The notes beneath the pieces were generated by a model. It did not search any database. It saw nothing but the letters and a program-made list of their open reading frames with translations, and had not been told where the DNA came from. Shown here piece by piece: positions 1-7,238 of a stretch of 64,000 bases of DNA. The DNA comes from Arthrobacter sp. C2 (GTDB lineage Bacteria > Actinomycetota > Actinomycetes > Actinomycetales > Micrococcaceae): contig CP042428.1 in the NCBI GenBank assembly GCA_024207135.1, positions 372,001 to 436,000 on the forward strand, read 5' to 3'. Numbering within the stretch: position 1 is the first letter of the stretch; the number at the start of each line of letters is the position of its first letter. The position numbers were made by a program, and so were the translations under genes.

Positions 1-1
1 C

Positions 2-160
2 AAGGGCCCGGAAGGTCCGGTGCACGCGGTGGCCCTGGAACCGATGACCGCGGCGGCGAACGCCTTCAACAACGGAATGGGACTGCGGTGGCTGGCGCCG
101 GGCGAGATCTGGGAATCCTCGTGGGGGATCAGGCATGTGGCCGCGGGCGGTTCCCGATGA
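2..160 (+). CDS. Aldose 1-epimerase family protein, C-terminal end (partial)
   Basis: This is the last 52 residues of a gene that starts before the window. The tail contains EPMTAAANAFNNG and GEIWESSWGI, which match the C-terminal end of the galactose mutarotase / aldose 1-epimerase family, where a conserved EPMT.A..AFN segment lies in the sugar-binding beta-sandwich. The family interconverts alpha and beta anomers of aldoses in the cytoplasm. The catalytic His and Glu are outside the window, so activity cannot be judged. The stop codon TGA is at 158-160 and the next gene starts 50 bases later. Confidence 0.75.
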   Translation, partial: KGPEGPVHAVALEPMTAAANAFNNGMGLRWLAPGEIWESSWGIRHVAAGGSR

Positions 161-209
161 ACAATGGAAGCTCGGCAACGTACAACGCGTGGAAGGAAGC
201 TGCGTCCCG

Positions 210-638
210 ATGAAAACCCAAGGTGTGGTCCTGAGTTTGGCGGTGAGGGATGCCGCGCGCTCCCTGGCCTTCTACCGCGACGTGGTGGGCGTCGAAAACG
301 CCACGCTCGCCATGGGCATGGTCTGCCTGGAACTGCCGGGAATGACGATCTTCCTGGCCGAGACCGAGGCCTTTACCAAGTATTCGCGCGAGGCCAAGCG
401 CACGCCGCTGCTTCCGGTGCCCGCCACCGACGCCTTCCTCAGCTGCGCCATCGCCACCGAGTACGAGGTCGACGAAATACTCGCCGCGGTGGCCGATTCG
501 GAGGGCAAGGGCTTTACGGCCCACCGCATACCGCACGTCAGCGGACGGATGCAATACGTCGGCACCTTCGCCGATCCGGACGGCCATCTCTGGCAGCTGG
601 TCTGCAACCTCACCGACGCCGAAGGCCACACGCAGTAG
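210..638 (+). CDS. VOC (glyoxalase/bleomycin-resistance fold) family protein
   Basis: A 142-residue protein with the single-module VOC pattern: an N-terminal LAVRDAARSLAFYRDVVG segment and a C-terminal GTFADPDGHLWQL segment, typical of glyoxalase I, dioxygenase and bleomycin-resistance-like proteins. The family often binds a divalent metal through His/Glu residues; the substrate here is unknown. The frame is open further upstream to 135, but ATG 210 is preferred because GGAAGGAAG lies about 10 bases before it and the VOC fold begins just after. It follows the epimerase gene in the same direction; no functional link is evident. Confidence 0.75.
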   Translation: MKTQGVVLSLAVRDAARSLAFYRDVVGVENATLAMGMVCLELPGMTIFLAETEAFTKYSREAKRTPLLPVPATDAFLSCAIATEYEVDEILAAVADSEGKGFTAHRIPHVSGRMQYVGTFADPDGHLWQLVCNLTDAEGHTQ

Positions 639-655
639 GCCGGCCCGGTCCCTCG

Positions 656-1279
656 TTACTCTTCGAAGCGCGAGGGATCGCCCAGCCCCACCCGGGAGAT
701 CACTGCCTCGCCGCTGGAGTAGTCGATGACGGTGGTCGGCTCGGTCCCGCATTCGCCGGAATCGATGACGCCTTCGATCACGTTGTCCAGCGCCTCCTTG
801 ATTTCCCAACCCTGGGTCATCGGATCCTCTTCGCCCGGAAGCAACAGCGTGCTGGAAAGGATGGGCTCCCCGAGCTCGTCAAGCAGCGCACGGACCACTG
901 CATTGTCGGGGATGCGCACACCGATGGTCTTCTTCTTGGCCTGCATCAGCCGACGCGGGACTTCCTTGGTTGCCGGCAGGATGAAGGTGTAGCTGCCCGG
1001 GGTCACCGCCTTGATGTTGCGGAAGACCTTGTTGTTGACCTCCACGTACTGGCCCAACTGGGCGAAGTCCTTGCACACGAGCGTGAAGTGGTGCTTGTCG
1101 TCGACCTGGCGGATGGACCGGATCCGGTCCAGCGCCTCGCGGTTGCCGATCTGCGCGCCCAGGGCGTAGCAGGAATCTGTGGGGTAGGCGATCAGCCCGC
1201 CATTGCGTATCAGTTCCACGGCCTGGGCGATCGCGCGCGGCTGTGGGTTTTCGGGGTGAACATCAAAGAATCTAGCCAT
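656..1279 (-). CDS. YciO/Sua5-family protein (L-threonylcarbamoyladenylate synthase-like)
   Basis: A 207-residue protein of the YrdC/Sua5 fold. TsaC/Sua5 members make threonylcarbamoyl-AMP for the tRNA t6A modification. The N-terminal half carries GGLIAYPTDSCYALG and DKHHFTLVCKD, and the C-terminal half has ILSSTLLLPGEE and PTTVID. The SSTLLLPG segment and the length fit the YciO subgroup rather than TsaC, so a role in t6A synthesis is not certain. On the minus strand a TAAGCT box lies six bases before the ATG, consistent with a leaderless transcript. The gene is convergent with the VOC gene, with 17 bases between stops. Confidence 0.8.
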   Translation of the reverse strand: MARFFDVHPENPQPRAIAQAVELIRNGGLIAYPTDSCYALGAQIGNREALDRIRSIRQVDDKHHFTLVCKDFAQLGQYVEVNNKVFRNIKAVTPGSYTFILPATKEVPRRLMQAKKKTIGVRIPDNAVVRALLDELGEPILSSTLLLPGEEDPMTQGWEIKEALDNVIEGVIDSGECGTEPTTVIDYSSGEAVISRVGLGDPSRFEE

Positions 1280-1396
1280 TGAACGAGCTTACGGCTCCGC
1301 GCCGGTTCGCGCACTCCCTTTACACGATTCCCACAGGTTCTCCCGGGGTCGGTGTGCTCTGGTCACGGGCCGGTTTCGGTGCGTAGACTCCAAGCC

Positions 1397-2764
1397 ATGG
1401 TGACATCGGGGGAAGTCCCGCTTCCACGCAGGGTCATCGGCACCTATGCTCTCGGTTCGATGGGCACCGGCGGGTTTTCCACGCTCCCCGGGCTGGTGCT
1501 GATCTACTACATGACCGACACCCTGGGCATCGCTGCGCTGGGCGCTGGCCTGCTGCTGGGCGTGGCCAAGATCTGGGACGTGCTCATCGACCCGATCATC
1601 GGGATCCGCAGCGACCGCGACCTGGCCGCCACGGGTTCACGGCACCGCTTCATGGTCGCCGGTGGATCCCTGCTGCCGCTGTTCTTCATCCTCACCTTTG
1701 CCGTGCCGGCGGGCCTGGGCCAACTTGCGGCGGGGCTGTGGGTGTTGGTGGCATTCACCGCCACCGCCACGGCCTTCAGCCTCTTCCAGGTCCCGTACAT
1801 GGCCCTGCCGGCCGAACTGACCGCCAGCTACGACCAGCGCACCCGACTGTTGTCCCTGCGCGTGCTCGTCCTGTCCCTGGCGATCCTGCTCTTCGGTGCC
1901 GGGGGACCGGCGCTGCGCACCCTGGGCGGGGAAAACCAATGGCTTGGATATTTCCTGATGTCCGTCGTGGCCGGAATCGTCATCGGAGCCAGTCTCCTGG
2001 CCAGCGCCCGGGTTGCCCCCAGGGGCGGAACCCGGGCCACGGTGCAACGAGCCCCGATCCGCCAAGGCTATCTCCGGGGCCTGGCGGTGCTGCGGCGCAG
2101 CCAGCCGTTCCGCGCGCTGCTGCTGGCCTTCGCACTGCAGGGCCTGGCCACCGGAGGAATGCTTGCCGGGGCCCAATACGTCGCCACCTGGGTGCTGCAC
2201 GACGAGGAAGCGGTGACGTTCCTGTTCATCGCCCTGATCGGCCCGGCACTGCTCTTTGCCCCGATCTGGCGGATGGTCGCCCGGCGGATCGGCAAGGAAC
2301 GCAGCTACCTGCTCTCCAGCGTCCTGTTCGGCCTCGCCGCCCTGGCCCTGGCCGGGATGCTCCTCCGGCCCGGAACCTGGGTGTACCTCCCGGTGGCGCT
2401 CGCCGGGGCCGGATATGCCGGGATGCAGTCGCTGCCGATGTCGATGCTGCCCGATGTCATCACCCACGATGCCCTGGAACACGGACAGGGCAATGCCGGG
2501 ATCTTCGGCGGGGTGTGGACGGCGGGGGAAACCACCGGCATGGCCCTGGGCGCCGTGATCCTCACCGTCGTCCTGGCTGCCAGCGGATACGCCGAGTCCC
2601 TGGCGGGCGAAGCCACCACCCAGCAACCCGCGGCCGTCACCGGAATCATCCTGGCCTTCAGCGTGCTCCCCGCCCTGGTCATTGCCCTGAGCCTGTGGGC
2701 GTTCCGCCGCTACCCGCTGCGCGAATCAAACTTCAACCAACCGCTCGGCACCACTGCGGAGTAA
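1397..2764 (+). CDS. MFS transporter, glycoside-pentoside-hexuronide:cation symporter type
   Basis: A 455-residue integral membrane protein with about twelve hydrophobic segments. The N-terminal region GLVLIYYMTDTLGI and KIWDVLIDPIIGIRSDR is the MFS_2 (GPH symporter) signature, in which the DP..G..SD loop lies between helices 2 and 3. It should carry a sugar or other small organic solute with H+ or Na+. ATG 1397 is chosen over an upstream ATG at 1352 because TAGACT at 1384-1389 sits seven bases before it, the spacing of a leaderless start. The next gene, a PLP enzyme, begins 15 bases after the stop, so transport and metabolism of one substrate may be linked. Confidence 0.8.
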   Translation: MVTSGEVPLPRRVIGTYALGSMGTGGFSTLPGLVLIYYMTDTLGIAALGAGLLLGVAKIWDVLIDPIIGIRSDRDLAATGSRHRFMVAGGSLLPLFFILTFAVPAGLGQLAAGLWVLVAFTATATAFSLFQVPYMALPAELTASYDQRTRLLSLRVLVLSLAILLFGAGGPALRTLGGENQWLGYFLMSVVAGIVIGASLLASARVAPRGGTRATVQRAPIRQGYLRGLAVLRRSQPFRALLLAFALQGLATGGMLAGAQYVATWVLHDEEAVTFLFIALIGPALLFAPIWRMVARRIGKERSYLLSSVLFGLAALALAGMLLRPGTWVYLPVALAGAGYAGMQSLPMSMLPDVITHDALEHGQGNAGIFGGVWTAGETTGMALGAVILTVVLAASGYAESLAGEATTQQPAAVTGIILAFSVLPALVIALSLWAFRRYPLRESNFNQPLGTTAE

Positions 2765-2779
2765 AGGGGAAAACCGGAG

Positions 2780-4243
2780 ATGCCACAAGACGCAGAAGCG
2801 ATCCTGGACCAACTCAGGTCTTGGCGGGCACAGGATGCACCCACCCACGGGGGACACGTCATGTCCTACGTCTACGACTCGGGGCTGGCCGAACTGGACG
2901 CGCTCGCCGAACAGGCCATGGCCCTGGTGCAACCGGTCAACGGGCTTGACCCCACCATGTTCACTTCCGTGGCCCACATGGAACGCGACCTCATCACCTT
3001 CGCCCGCGACCTGCTCGGCGGGGACCGCACCGTGGTGGGAACCGCCACCAGCGGCGGGACCGAAAGCAGCCTGCTGGCAGTGAAGACCGCCCGGGCCAAC
3101 CACCGCGGCAGCGCACAACCCAGGATTCTCGCGCCAGCCAGCGTCCACGCAGCCTTCCACAAGGCCGCCGAATACCTGGGCCTGTCCCTTGACCTGGTCC
3201 CGGTGGGCCGCAACGGCCAGGTCGACCCCGAGGCGGTGATCGCCCGGATGGGCCAGGACACCGCCCTGGTCGTTCTCTCGGCACCGTCCTATCCGCACGG
3301 GGCCCTCGACCCGATCGAACCGGTTGCCGCCGCCGCCCTGGCCCGCGGGATCGACTGCCACGTCGACGCCTGCTTCGGCGGGTGGATCCTGCCGTTCTGG
3401 GACGGGCTGCCGCCCTGGGACCTGTCGGTTCCGGGGGTCACCAGCCTGGCCGCCGACCTCCACAAATACGGATACGCACCCAAGGGCATCTCGGTGTTGC
3501 TGACCAAGGGCGCGCAGCGCCAGCACGGCCAATACTTCGCCACCACCGATTGGCCGGGCTATCCGGTGGTGAATCCCACGTTGCTGGGTTCGAAGTCCGC
3601 CGCACCGCTGGCCGCGGCCTGGGCCGTCACCAGGCACCTGGGCGTCGGCGGATATGCGGCGCTCGCCGAGTCCTGCAAGCGCTCCACCGCGGCATTGGCC
3701 GCCTGCATCAAGGGCATCGAGGGACTGGAAGTGGTGGGTTTCCCGGCCGGCCCGCTGCTGGCCGTGGCCCGGGATCCGGGTGCGGGCGAGCGGTCGGGCA
3801 TCGATCCGCACCTGTGGGCCGACCGGCTGGCTGCCTCCGGATGGCACCTGCAGCTGCAGCCGGGCTACCGGCAGCCCGACGGCAGCTGGCTGGCACGCAC
3901 CACGCACCTGACCATCACCCCGGTCACCGAATCGGTGCTGCCCCAATTGTGCGCGGCGCTGGCCACCTGCGCCGACGAGGTCCGCGGCGTCGCGGGCGTG
4001 GACCCGCAACAGGTTCTCGCCGCATTGGGTCCGTCGGCCGCCGCGGGTGCGGAACCCGACGGGGGGCCGCGTGTGCTCTCCGCCATGGGTGTTTCCCCTG
4101 CGGATGGCTCGCTGCCCAAGGACATGGCTCCGCTGCTGGCCCTAGTCGAGGCCCTGCCGCGCGCGGCCTCCGGGAAGCTGCTCATCGAGCTTCTGGCCGG
4201 CCTGGTGGCACCGCTTGACCGGGATCCGGGCCCGAAACCCTGA
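2780..4243 (+). CDS. PLP-dependent carboxy-lyase (sphingosine-1-phosphate lyase/decarboxylase-like)
   Basis: A 487-residue fold-type I PLP enzyme. GTATSGGTESSLLA near residue 95 is the phosphate-cup motif of group II decarboxylases and S1P lyases; HVDACFGGW near residue 195 carries the PLP-pyridine Asp; ADLHKYGYAPKG holds the Schiff-base lysine at about residue 229. The HKYGYAPKG motif resembles sphingosine-1-phosphate lyases more than glutamate decarboxylases. It could cleave a phosphorylated amino-alcohol or decarboxylate an amino acid; the substrate cannot be read from sequence. It is probably co-transcribed with the MFS symporter. A terminator-like hairpin follows at 4296-4325. Confidence 0.75.
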   Translation: MPQDAEAILDQLRSWRAQDAPTHGGHVMSYVYDSGLAELDALAEQAMALVQPVNGLDPTMFTSVAHMERDLITFARDLLGGDRTVVGTATSGGTESSLLAVKTARANHRGSAQPRILAPASVHAAFHKAAEYLGLSLDLVPVGRNGQVDPEAVIARMGQDTALVVLSAPSYPHGALDPIEPVAAAALARGIDCHVDACFGGWILPFWDGLPPWDLSVPGVTSLAADLHKYGYAPKGISVLLTKGAQRQHGQYFATTDWPGYPVVNPTLLGSKSAAPLAAAWAVTRHLGVGGYAALAESCKRSTAALAACIKGIEGLEVVGFPAGPLLAVARDPGAGERSGIDPHLWADRLAASGWHLQLQPGYRQPDGSWLARTTHLTITPVTESVLPQLCAALATCADEVRGVAGVDPQQVLAALGPSAAAGAEPDGGPRVLSAMGVSPADGSLPKDMAPLLALVEALPRAASGKLLIELLAGLVAPLDRDPGPKP

Positions 4244-4295
4244 GCCGGCGGGGATGCCGGTTCGAGGCGTGAAGTCGCTCACGTCGGTTCCGCGG

Positions 4296-4325
4296 CCCGC
4301 CCGTGCATGCCTATACACGGGCGGG
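4296..4325 (+). terminator. Hairpin terminator after the PLP enzyme gene
   Basis: CCCGCCCGTG at 4296-4305 pairs perfectly with CACGGGCGGG at 4316-4325 around a 10-base loop. There is no long U tract, which is common for high-GC hairpins. It lies 52 bases after the stop codon and before the phosphate transporter promoter. Confidence 0.55.
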
Positions 4326-4354
4326 GAAGGGGTATCGGCGTGCTGCCCGGGGAA

Positions 4355-4382
4355 TTGACTAGCGCGGGGCAGGCCATATGAT
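4355..4382 (+). promoter_or_regulatory. Probable promoter of the pit phosphate transporter gene
   Basis: TTGACT at 4355-4360 and TATGAT at 4377-4382 are separated by 16 bases, giving a good vegetative-type promoter. The transcript would start near 4389 and have a leader of about 105 bases. A single GGTGAAC (4396-4402), the reverse of the GTTCACC half of a PHO box, is present just downstream, but no second repeat at the expected spacing was found, so PhoP control is only a weak possibility. Confidence 0.55.
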
Positions 4383-4494
4383 GAATCTGCGACTTAGGTG
4401 AACAGACCCCCAACATTGGGCAAACAATGCGGGAATTTTCGGAGTCACCCAGCGCGAACCGGCCCTCGCCCGCAATCCCAAGATTGGTTTATAC

Positions 4495-5700
4495 ATGGAT
4501 CTGACGCTCATCGTCGTCCTGGTCATTGCACTTGCCTTGTTCTTTGATTTCACCAATGGCTTCCACGACACCGCCAACGCGATGGCTACGCCCATCGCGA
4601 CCGGTGCCATCAAGCCGAAGGCCGCAGTCGCGCTAGCCGCGGTTCTCAACCTTGTTGGTGCATTCCTTTCAACCGAAGTCGCCAAGACCATTTCCGGAGG
4701 CATCATCAAGGAGGGCGGGGACACCGGCGTGCAAATCATGCCGGCGATGATCTTCGCGGGCCTGATGGGTGCCGTCGTCTGGAACATGCTCACCTGGCTG
4801 CTCGGCCTGCCTTCCAGCTCATCGCATGCCCTCTTCGGCGGACTGATCGGCGCCGCCATCGTGGGTGCCGGGTTCGGCGCCATCGACTACAGCGTGCTGA
4901 TGTCCAAGGTCCTGCTGCCGGCACTGGTGGCACCGGTCATTGCCGGTACCTCCGCCTATCTGTGCACCAAGCTGGCCTACTCGGTCACCAAGCGCCAGTC
5001 CGGCCTCGCCTCCCCGAAGCGCGGCGGATTCCGCTACGGACAGATCTTCTCCTCCTCGCTCGTGGCCCTGGCCCACGGCACCAACGATGCGCAGAAGACC
5101 ATGGGTGTCATCACGCTGACCCTGGTTGCCTCCGGGTTGCAGGATGCCGGAACCGGCCCGCACTTCTGGGTCATTGCCTCCTGTGCCCTGGCCATCGCAC
5201 TGGGCACCTACATGGGTGGCTGGCGCATCATCCGCACCATGGGCTCGGGCCTGACCGACGTCAAGCCCGCCCAGGGCTTCGCCGCAGAAACCTCCACCGC
5301 CGCGGCCATCCTGGTCTCCTCGCACCTGGGCTTTGCACTGTCCACCACGCAAGTCGCCTCCGGGTCCGTGATCGGTTCCGGGCTGGGCCGCAAGGGCGCA
5401 GAAGTCCGCTGGGGGACGGCCGGGCGCATTGCCCTGGGCTGGCTCTTCACGCTCCCGGCCGCCGCGATCATCGGGGCCGCGGCCGCGGCACTCGCCCACC
5501 TGGGCAACGGTGGACTGGTCATCGTCAGCATCCTGGGACTCGGTGCCTTGCTCGTCATCTGGATCCTGTCCCGCCGCGAAATCGTGGGACACAACAACGC
5601 GATCAGCGACGTTGATGTCTCCGGTGCCGCAGTGAACATCCCCACCAAAAAGCAGCGTCGCAAGATGGAGCGCGCCAAGGCCAAGCAGGAGAGCAAGTAA
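4495..5700 (+). CDS. Inorganic phosphate transporter, PiT family
   Basis: A 401-residue membrane protein of the PiT family, which imports metal-phosphate by proton or cation symport. The paired family signature is visible: FDFTNGFHDTANAMATPIATG near residue 16 and ALAHGTNDAQKTMGVITL near residue 196, the two inverted-repeat GFHD/GTND motifs. The C-terminus is a basic tail (KKQRRKMERAKAKQ). It has its own promoter. A small membrane protein gene starts at the last base of its stop codon, so the two are translationally coupled and probably act together. Confidence 0.92.
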   Translation: MDLTLIVVLVIALALFFDFTNGFHDTANAMATPIATGAIKPKAAVALAAVLNLVGAFLSTEVAKTISGGIIKEGGDTGVQIMPAMIFAGLMGAVVWNMLTWLLGLPSSSSHALFGGLIGAAIVGAGFGAIDYSVLMSKVLLPALVAPVIAGTSAYLCTKLAYSVTKRQSGLASPKRGGFRYGQIFSSSLVALAHGTNDAQKTMGVITLTLVASGLQDAGTGPHFWVIASCALAIALGTYMGGWRIIRTMGSGLTDVKPAQGFAAETSTAAAILVSSHLGFALSTTQVASGSVIGSGLGRKGAEVRWGTAGRIALGWLFTLPAAAIIGAAAAALAHLGNGGLVIVSILGLGALLVIWILSRREIVGHNNAISDVDVSGAAVNIPTKKQRRKMERAKAKQESK

Positions 5701-5939
5701 TGACCATTCAGTGGGATGAATTCCTGATCGTCGCCGTCACCACCTGGGTCGCCGCCCTGTTCATCGTCGGGGCATACTCCTTTGGCGTGCGCATGCTCGC
5801 CGTCGGTGAAGATGCCAAGCGTTCGGCCATGCCGGCCAAGCTCGCCGCCTACGGCTGCTTTGCCATGTGCGGCATTGTGGTCCTTTTCGGGATCATCCTG
5901 ATCGTGCCCTCGCTCAGTGAAAAGATTCTCGGCGCCTAA
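5700..5939 (+). CDS. Small membrane protein coupled to the phosphate transporter
   Basis: A 79-residue protein with two hydrophobic segments (about residues 8-28 and 48-72) separated by a basic loop with KRSAMPAKLA. Its ATG shares the final A of the pit stop codon (TAATG), which implies coupled translation. No enzyme motif is present. The second helix carries CFAMCG. It may be an accessory or stabilising subunit of the transporter; this is inferred from position only. Confidence 0.7.
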   Translation: MTIQWDEFLIVAVTTWVAALFIVGAYSFGVRMLAVGEDAKRSAMPAKLAAYGCFAMCGIVVLFGIILIVPSLSEKILGA

Positions 5940-5966
5940 GCCGCACGCCGGCCGAACCACCCTGCG

Positions 5967-6007
5967 CTTTCGCCCGCCCGGATCCAATGGATCCGGGCGG
6001 GCGAAAG
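5967..6007. terminator. Strong hairpin terminator after the pit operon
   Basis: A perfect 19-bp inverted repeat (5967-5985 with 5989-6007) around the three-base loop AAT. The core contains GGATCC in both arms. It lies 27 bases after the stop of the small membrane protein and upstream of the promoter of the next gene. No clear T tract follows on either strand. Confidence 0.75.
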
Positions 6008-6097
6008 CCGGTTAAGCACGGATTGCGGCCCTCGGGCCGCGAAACCCCCGTGCCGGATACCGGCGGCGGGGCCGTGCCCATGGATAGGATGGGCCCC

Positions 6098-6661
6098 ATG
6101 ACGCAATTCAGGTATTTCGTGGCGGCCTCGGCCGACGGCTACATTGCCGATGACAACGATCGACTCGACTGGCTCATGGAGTTTGACGGGTTCGAGGGGC
6201 AGGCGGAAAGCTACGCCGAATTCATGGGGCAGATCGGGGCCGTCGCCATGGGCGCCGACACCTACTCCTGGCTGCTTAACCAGGCGCTCGAGGAATGGCC
6301 CTACGCGGGGCTGCCGGTGTGGGTCTTCACGCACCGGGAACTTGCCGCGTTCCCCGGAGCCGATTTGACCTTCGTCCGCGGCGACGTGACCGAATGGGCC
6401 GGGGACGTGGCACGCAGCGCGAACGGCAAAGACGTCTGGGTCCTGGGGGGCGGCTCGCTGGCCGGCCAGTTCGTGGACGAGGGGCTGCTCGACGAGCTGC
6501 TGCTCTACACCATGCCGGTCTTGCTCGGCGGCGGCCGTCCGCTGTTTGCCATGCGCGGGCACACCAAGCTGACCCCGACCTTCAGCCGGGAATATCCCGG
6601 GGGAGTGCGCGAGACCCGGTTCGACATCGTCAAGGCACCGGGCCAGACCCGCGACTACTGA
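6098..6661 (+). CDS. Dihydrofolate reductase-fold (RibD C-terminal domain) family protein
   Basis: A 187-residue single-domain protein of the RibD_C/DHFR family. It begins with FRYFVAASADGYIAD, the typical first strand and loop, and has VWVLGGGSLAGQFVDEGLLDEL, the NADP-binding glycine segment, followed by MPVLLGGGRPLF. Members reduce pteridine- or pyrimidine-type substrates with NADPH, but stand-alone copies like this are mostly uncharacterised. The start at 6098 is favoured over longer forms because TAGGAT at 6085-6090 sits seven bases before the ATG, consistent with a leaderless mRNA. Confidence 0.78.
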   Translation: MTQFRYFVAASADGYIADDNDRLDWLMEFDGFEGQAESYAEFMGQIGAVAMGADTYSWLLNQALEEWPYAGLPVWVFTHRELAAFPGADLTFVRGDVTEWAGDVARSANGKDVWVLGGGSLAGQFVDEGLLDELLLYTMPVLLGGGRPLFAMRGHTKLTPTFSREYPGGVRETRFDIVKAPGQTRDY

Positions 6662-6691
6662 CCGACGCCCGGGCCCGGCAGCCGGCCCGCC

Positions 6692-7219
6692 TCAGCTTTC
6701 GGGGTTGTCCAGCAGCATGTTGGTGATCCGGGAGGTGCACAGGCGCCGGCCGGCCTCGTCGCTGATGACGATCTCATGGGTGGTGAGAGTCCGGCCCAGG
6801 TGGATCGGGGTGCAGACCCCGGTCACCAAGCCGGTGACCCCGGCCCGGTGGTGGGTTGCGGAAATGTCCACGCCCACGGGCTTCTTCGCGCCCTTGCCGT
6901 GCACCGCCGCGGCAAAGGACCCCAGCGTCTCGGCCAGCGCCACCGACGCCCCGCCGTGCAGGATCCCGGCCACCTGCTGGTTGCCCTCCACCGGCATCGT
7001 GGCCACCACGCGGTCGGCCGTGATCTCCGAGAAAACGATGCCCAGCTTCTCCACCAGCGAACCCACCCCGTGGCTGGCCAGCATCGGCCACATCGCCTCG
7101 GGGACGCCGTGAGCGGCCAGCTGCCGGGCGTGCGGATTGCCCGCCGATGCGCCGTTGGAGGCAAAGGTGCCAGATGTCTCGACGGCCGGTGCGTTGTCTT
7201 CAGTGAAATTATTGCCCAT
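6692..7219 (-). CDS. PaaI-type hotdog-fold thioesterase
   Basis: A 175-residue protein whose C-terminal 120 residues form a hotdog thioesterase: GNQQVAGILHGGASVALAETLGS is the HGG motif of the PaaI/4HBT family, followed by GVDISATHHRAG. These enzymes hydrolyse acyl-CoA or hydroxybenzoyl-CoA esters. The first 50 residues are a low-complexity tail. The frame is open to 7306, but ATG 7219 avoids running into polA. The gene is divergent from polA with only 19 bases between the two starts. Confidence 0.78.
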   Translation of the reverse strand: MGNNFTEDNAPAVETSGTFASNGASAGNPHARQLAAHGVPEAMWPMLASHGVGSLVEKLGIVFSEITADRVVATMPVEGNQQVAGILHGGASVALAETLGSFAAAVHGKGAKKPVGVDISATHHRAGVTGLVTGVCTPIHLGRTLTTHEIVISDEAGRRLCTSRITNMLLDNPES

Positions 7220-7238
7220 GCCAACTAGGCTGGCACCT

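Noticed and set aside
4396-4402. PHO box upstream of the phosphate transporter
   Set aside because: Only one GGTGAAC copy; no second repeat at 11-bp spacing was found, so it is listed only as a weak remark.
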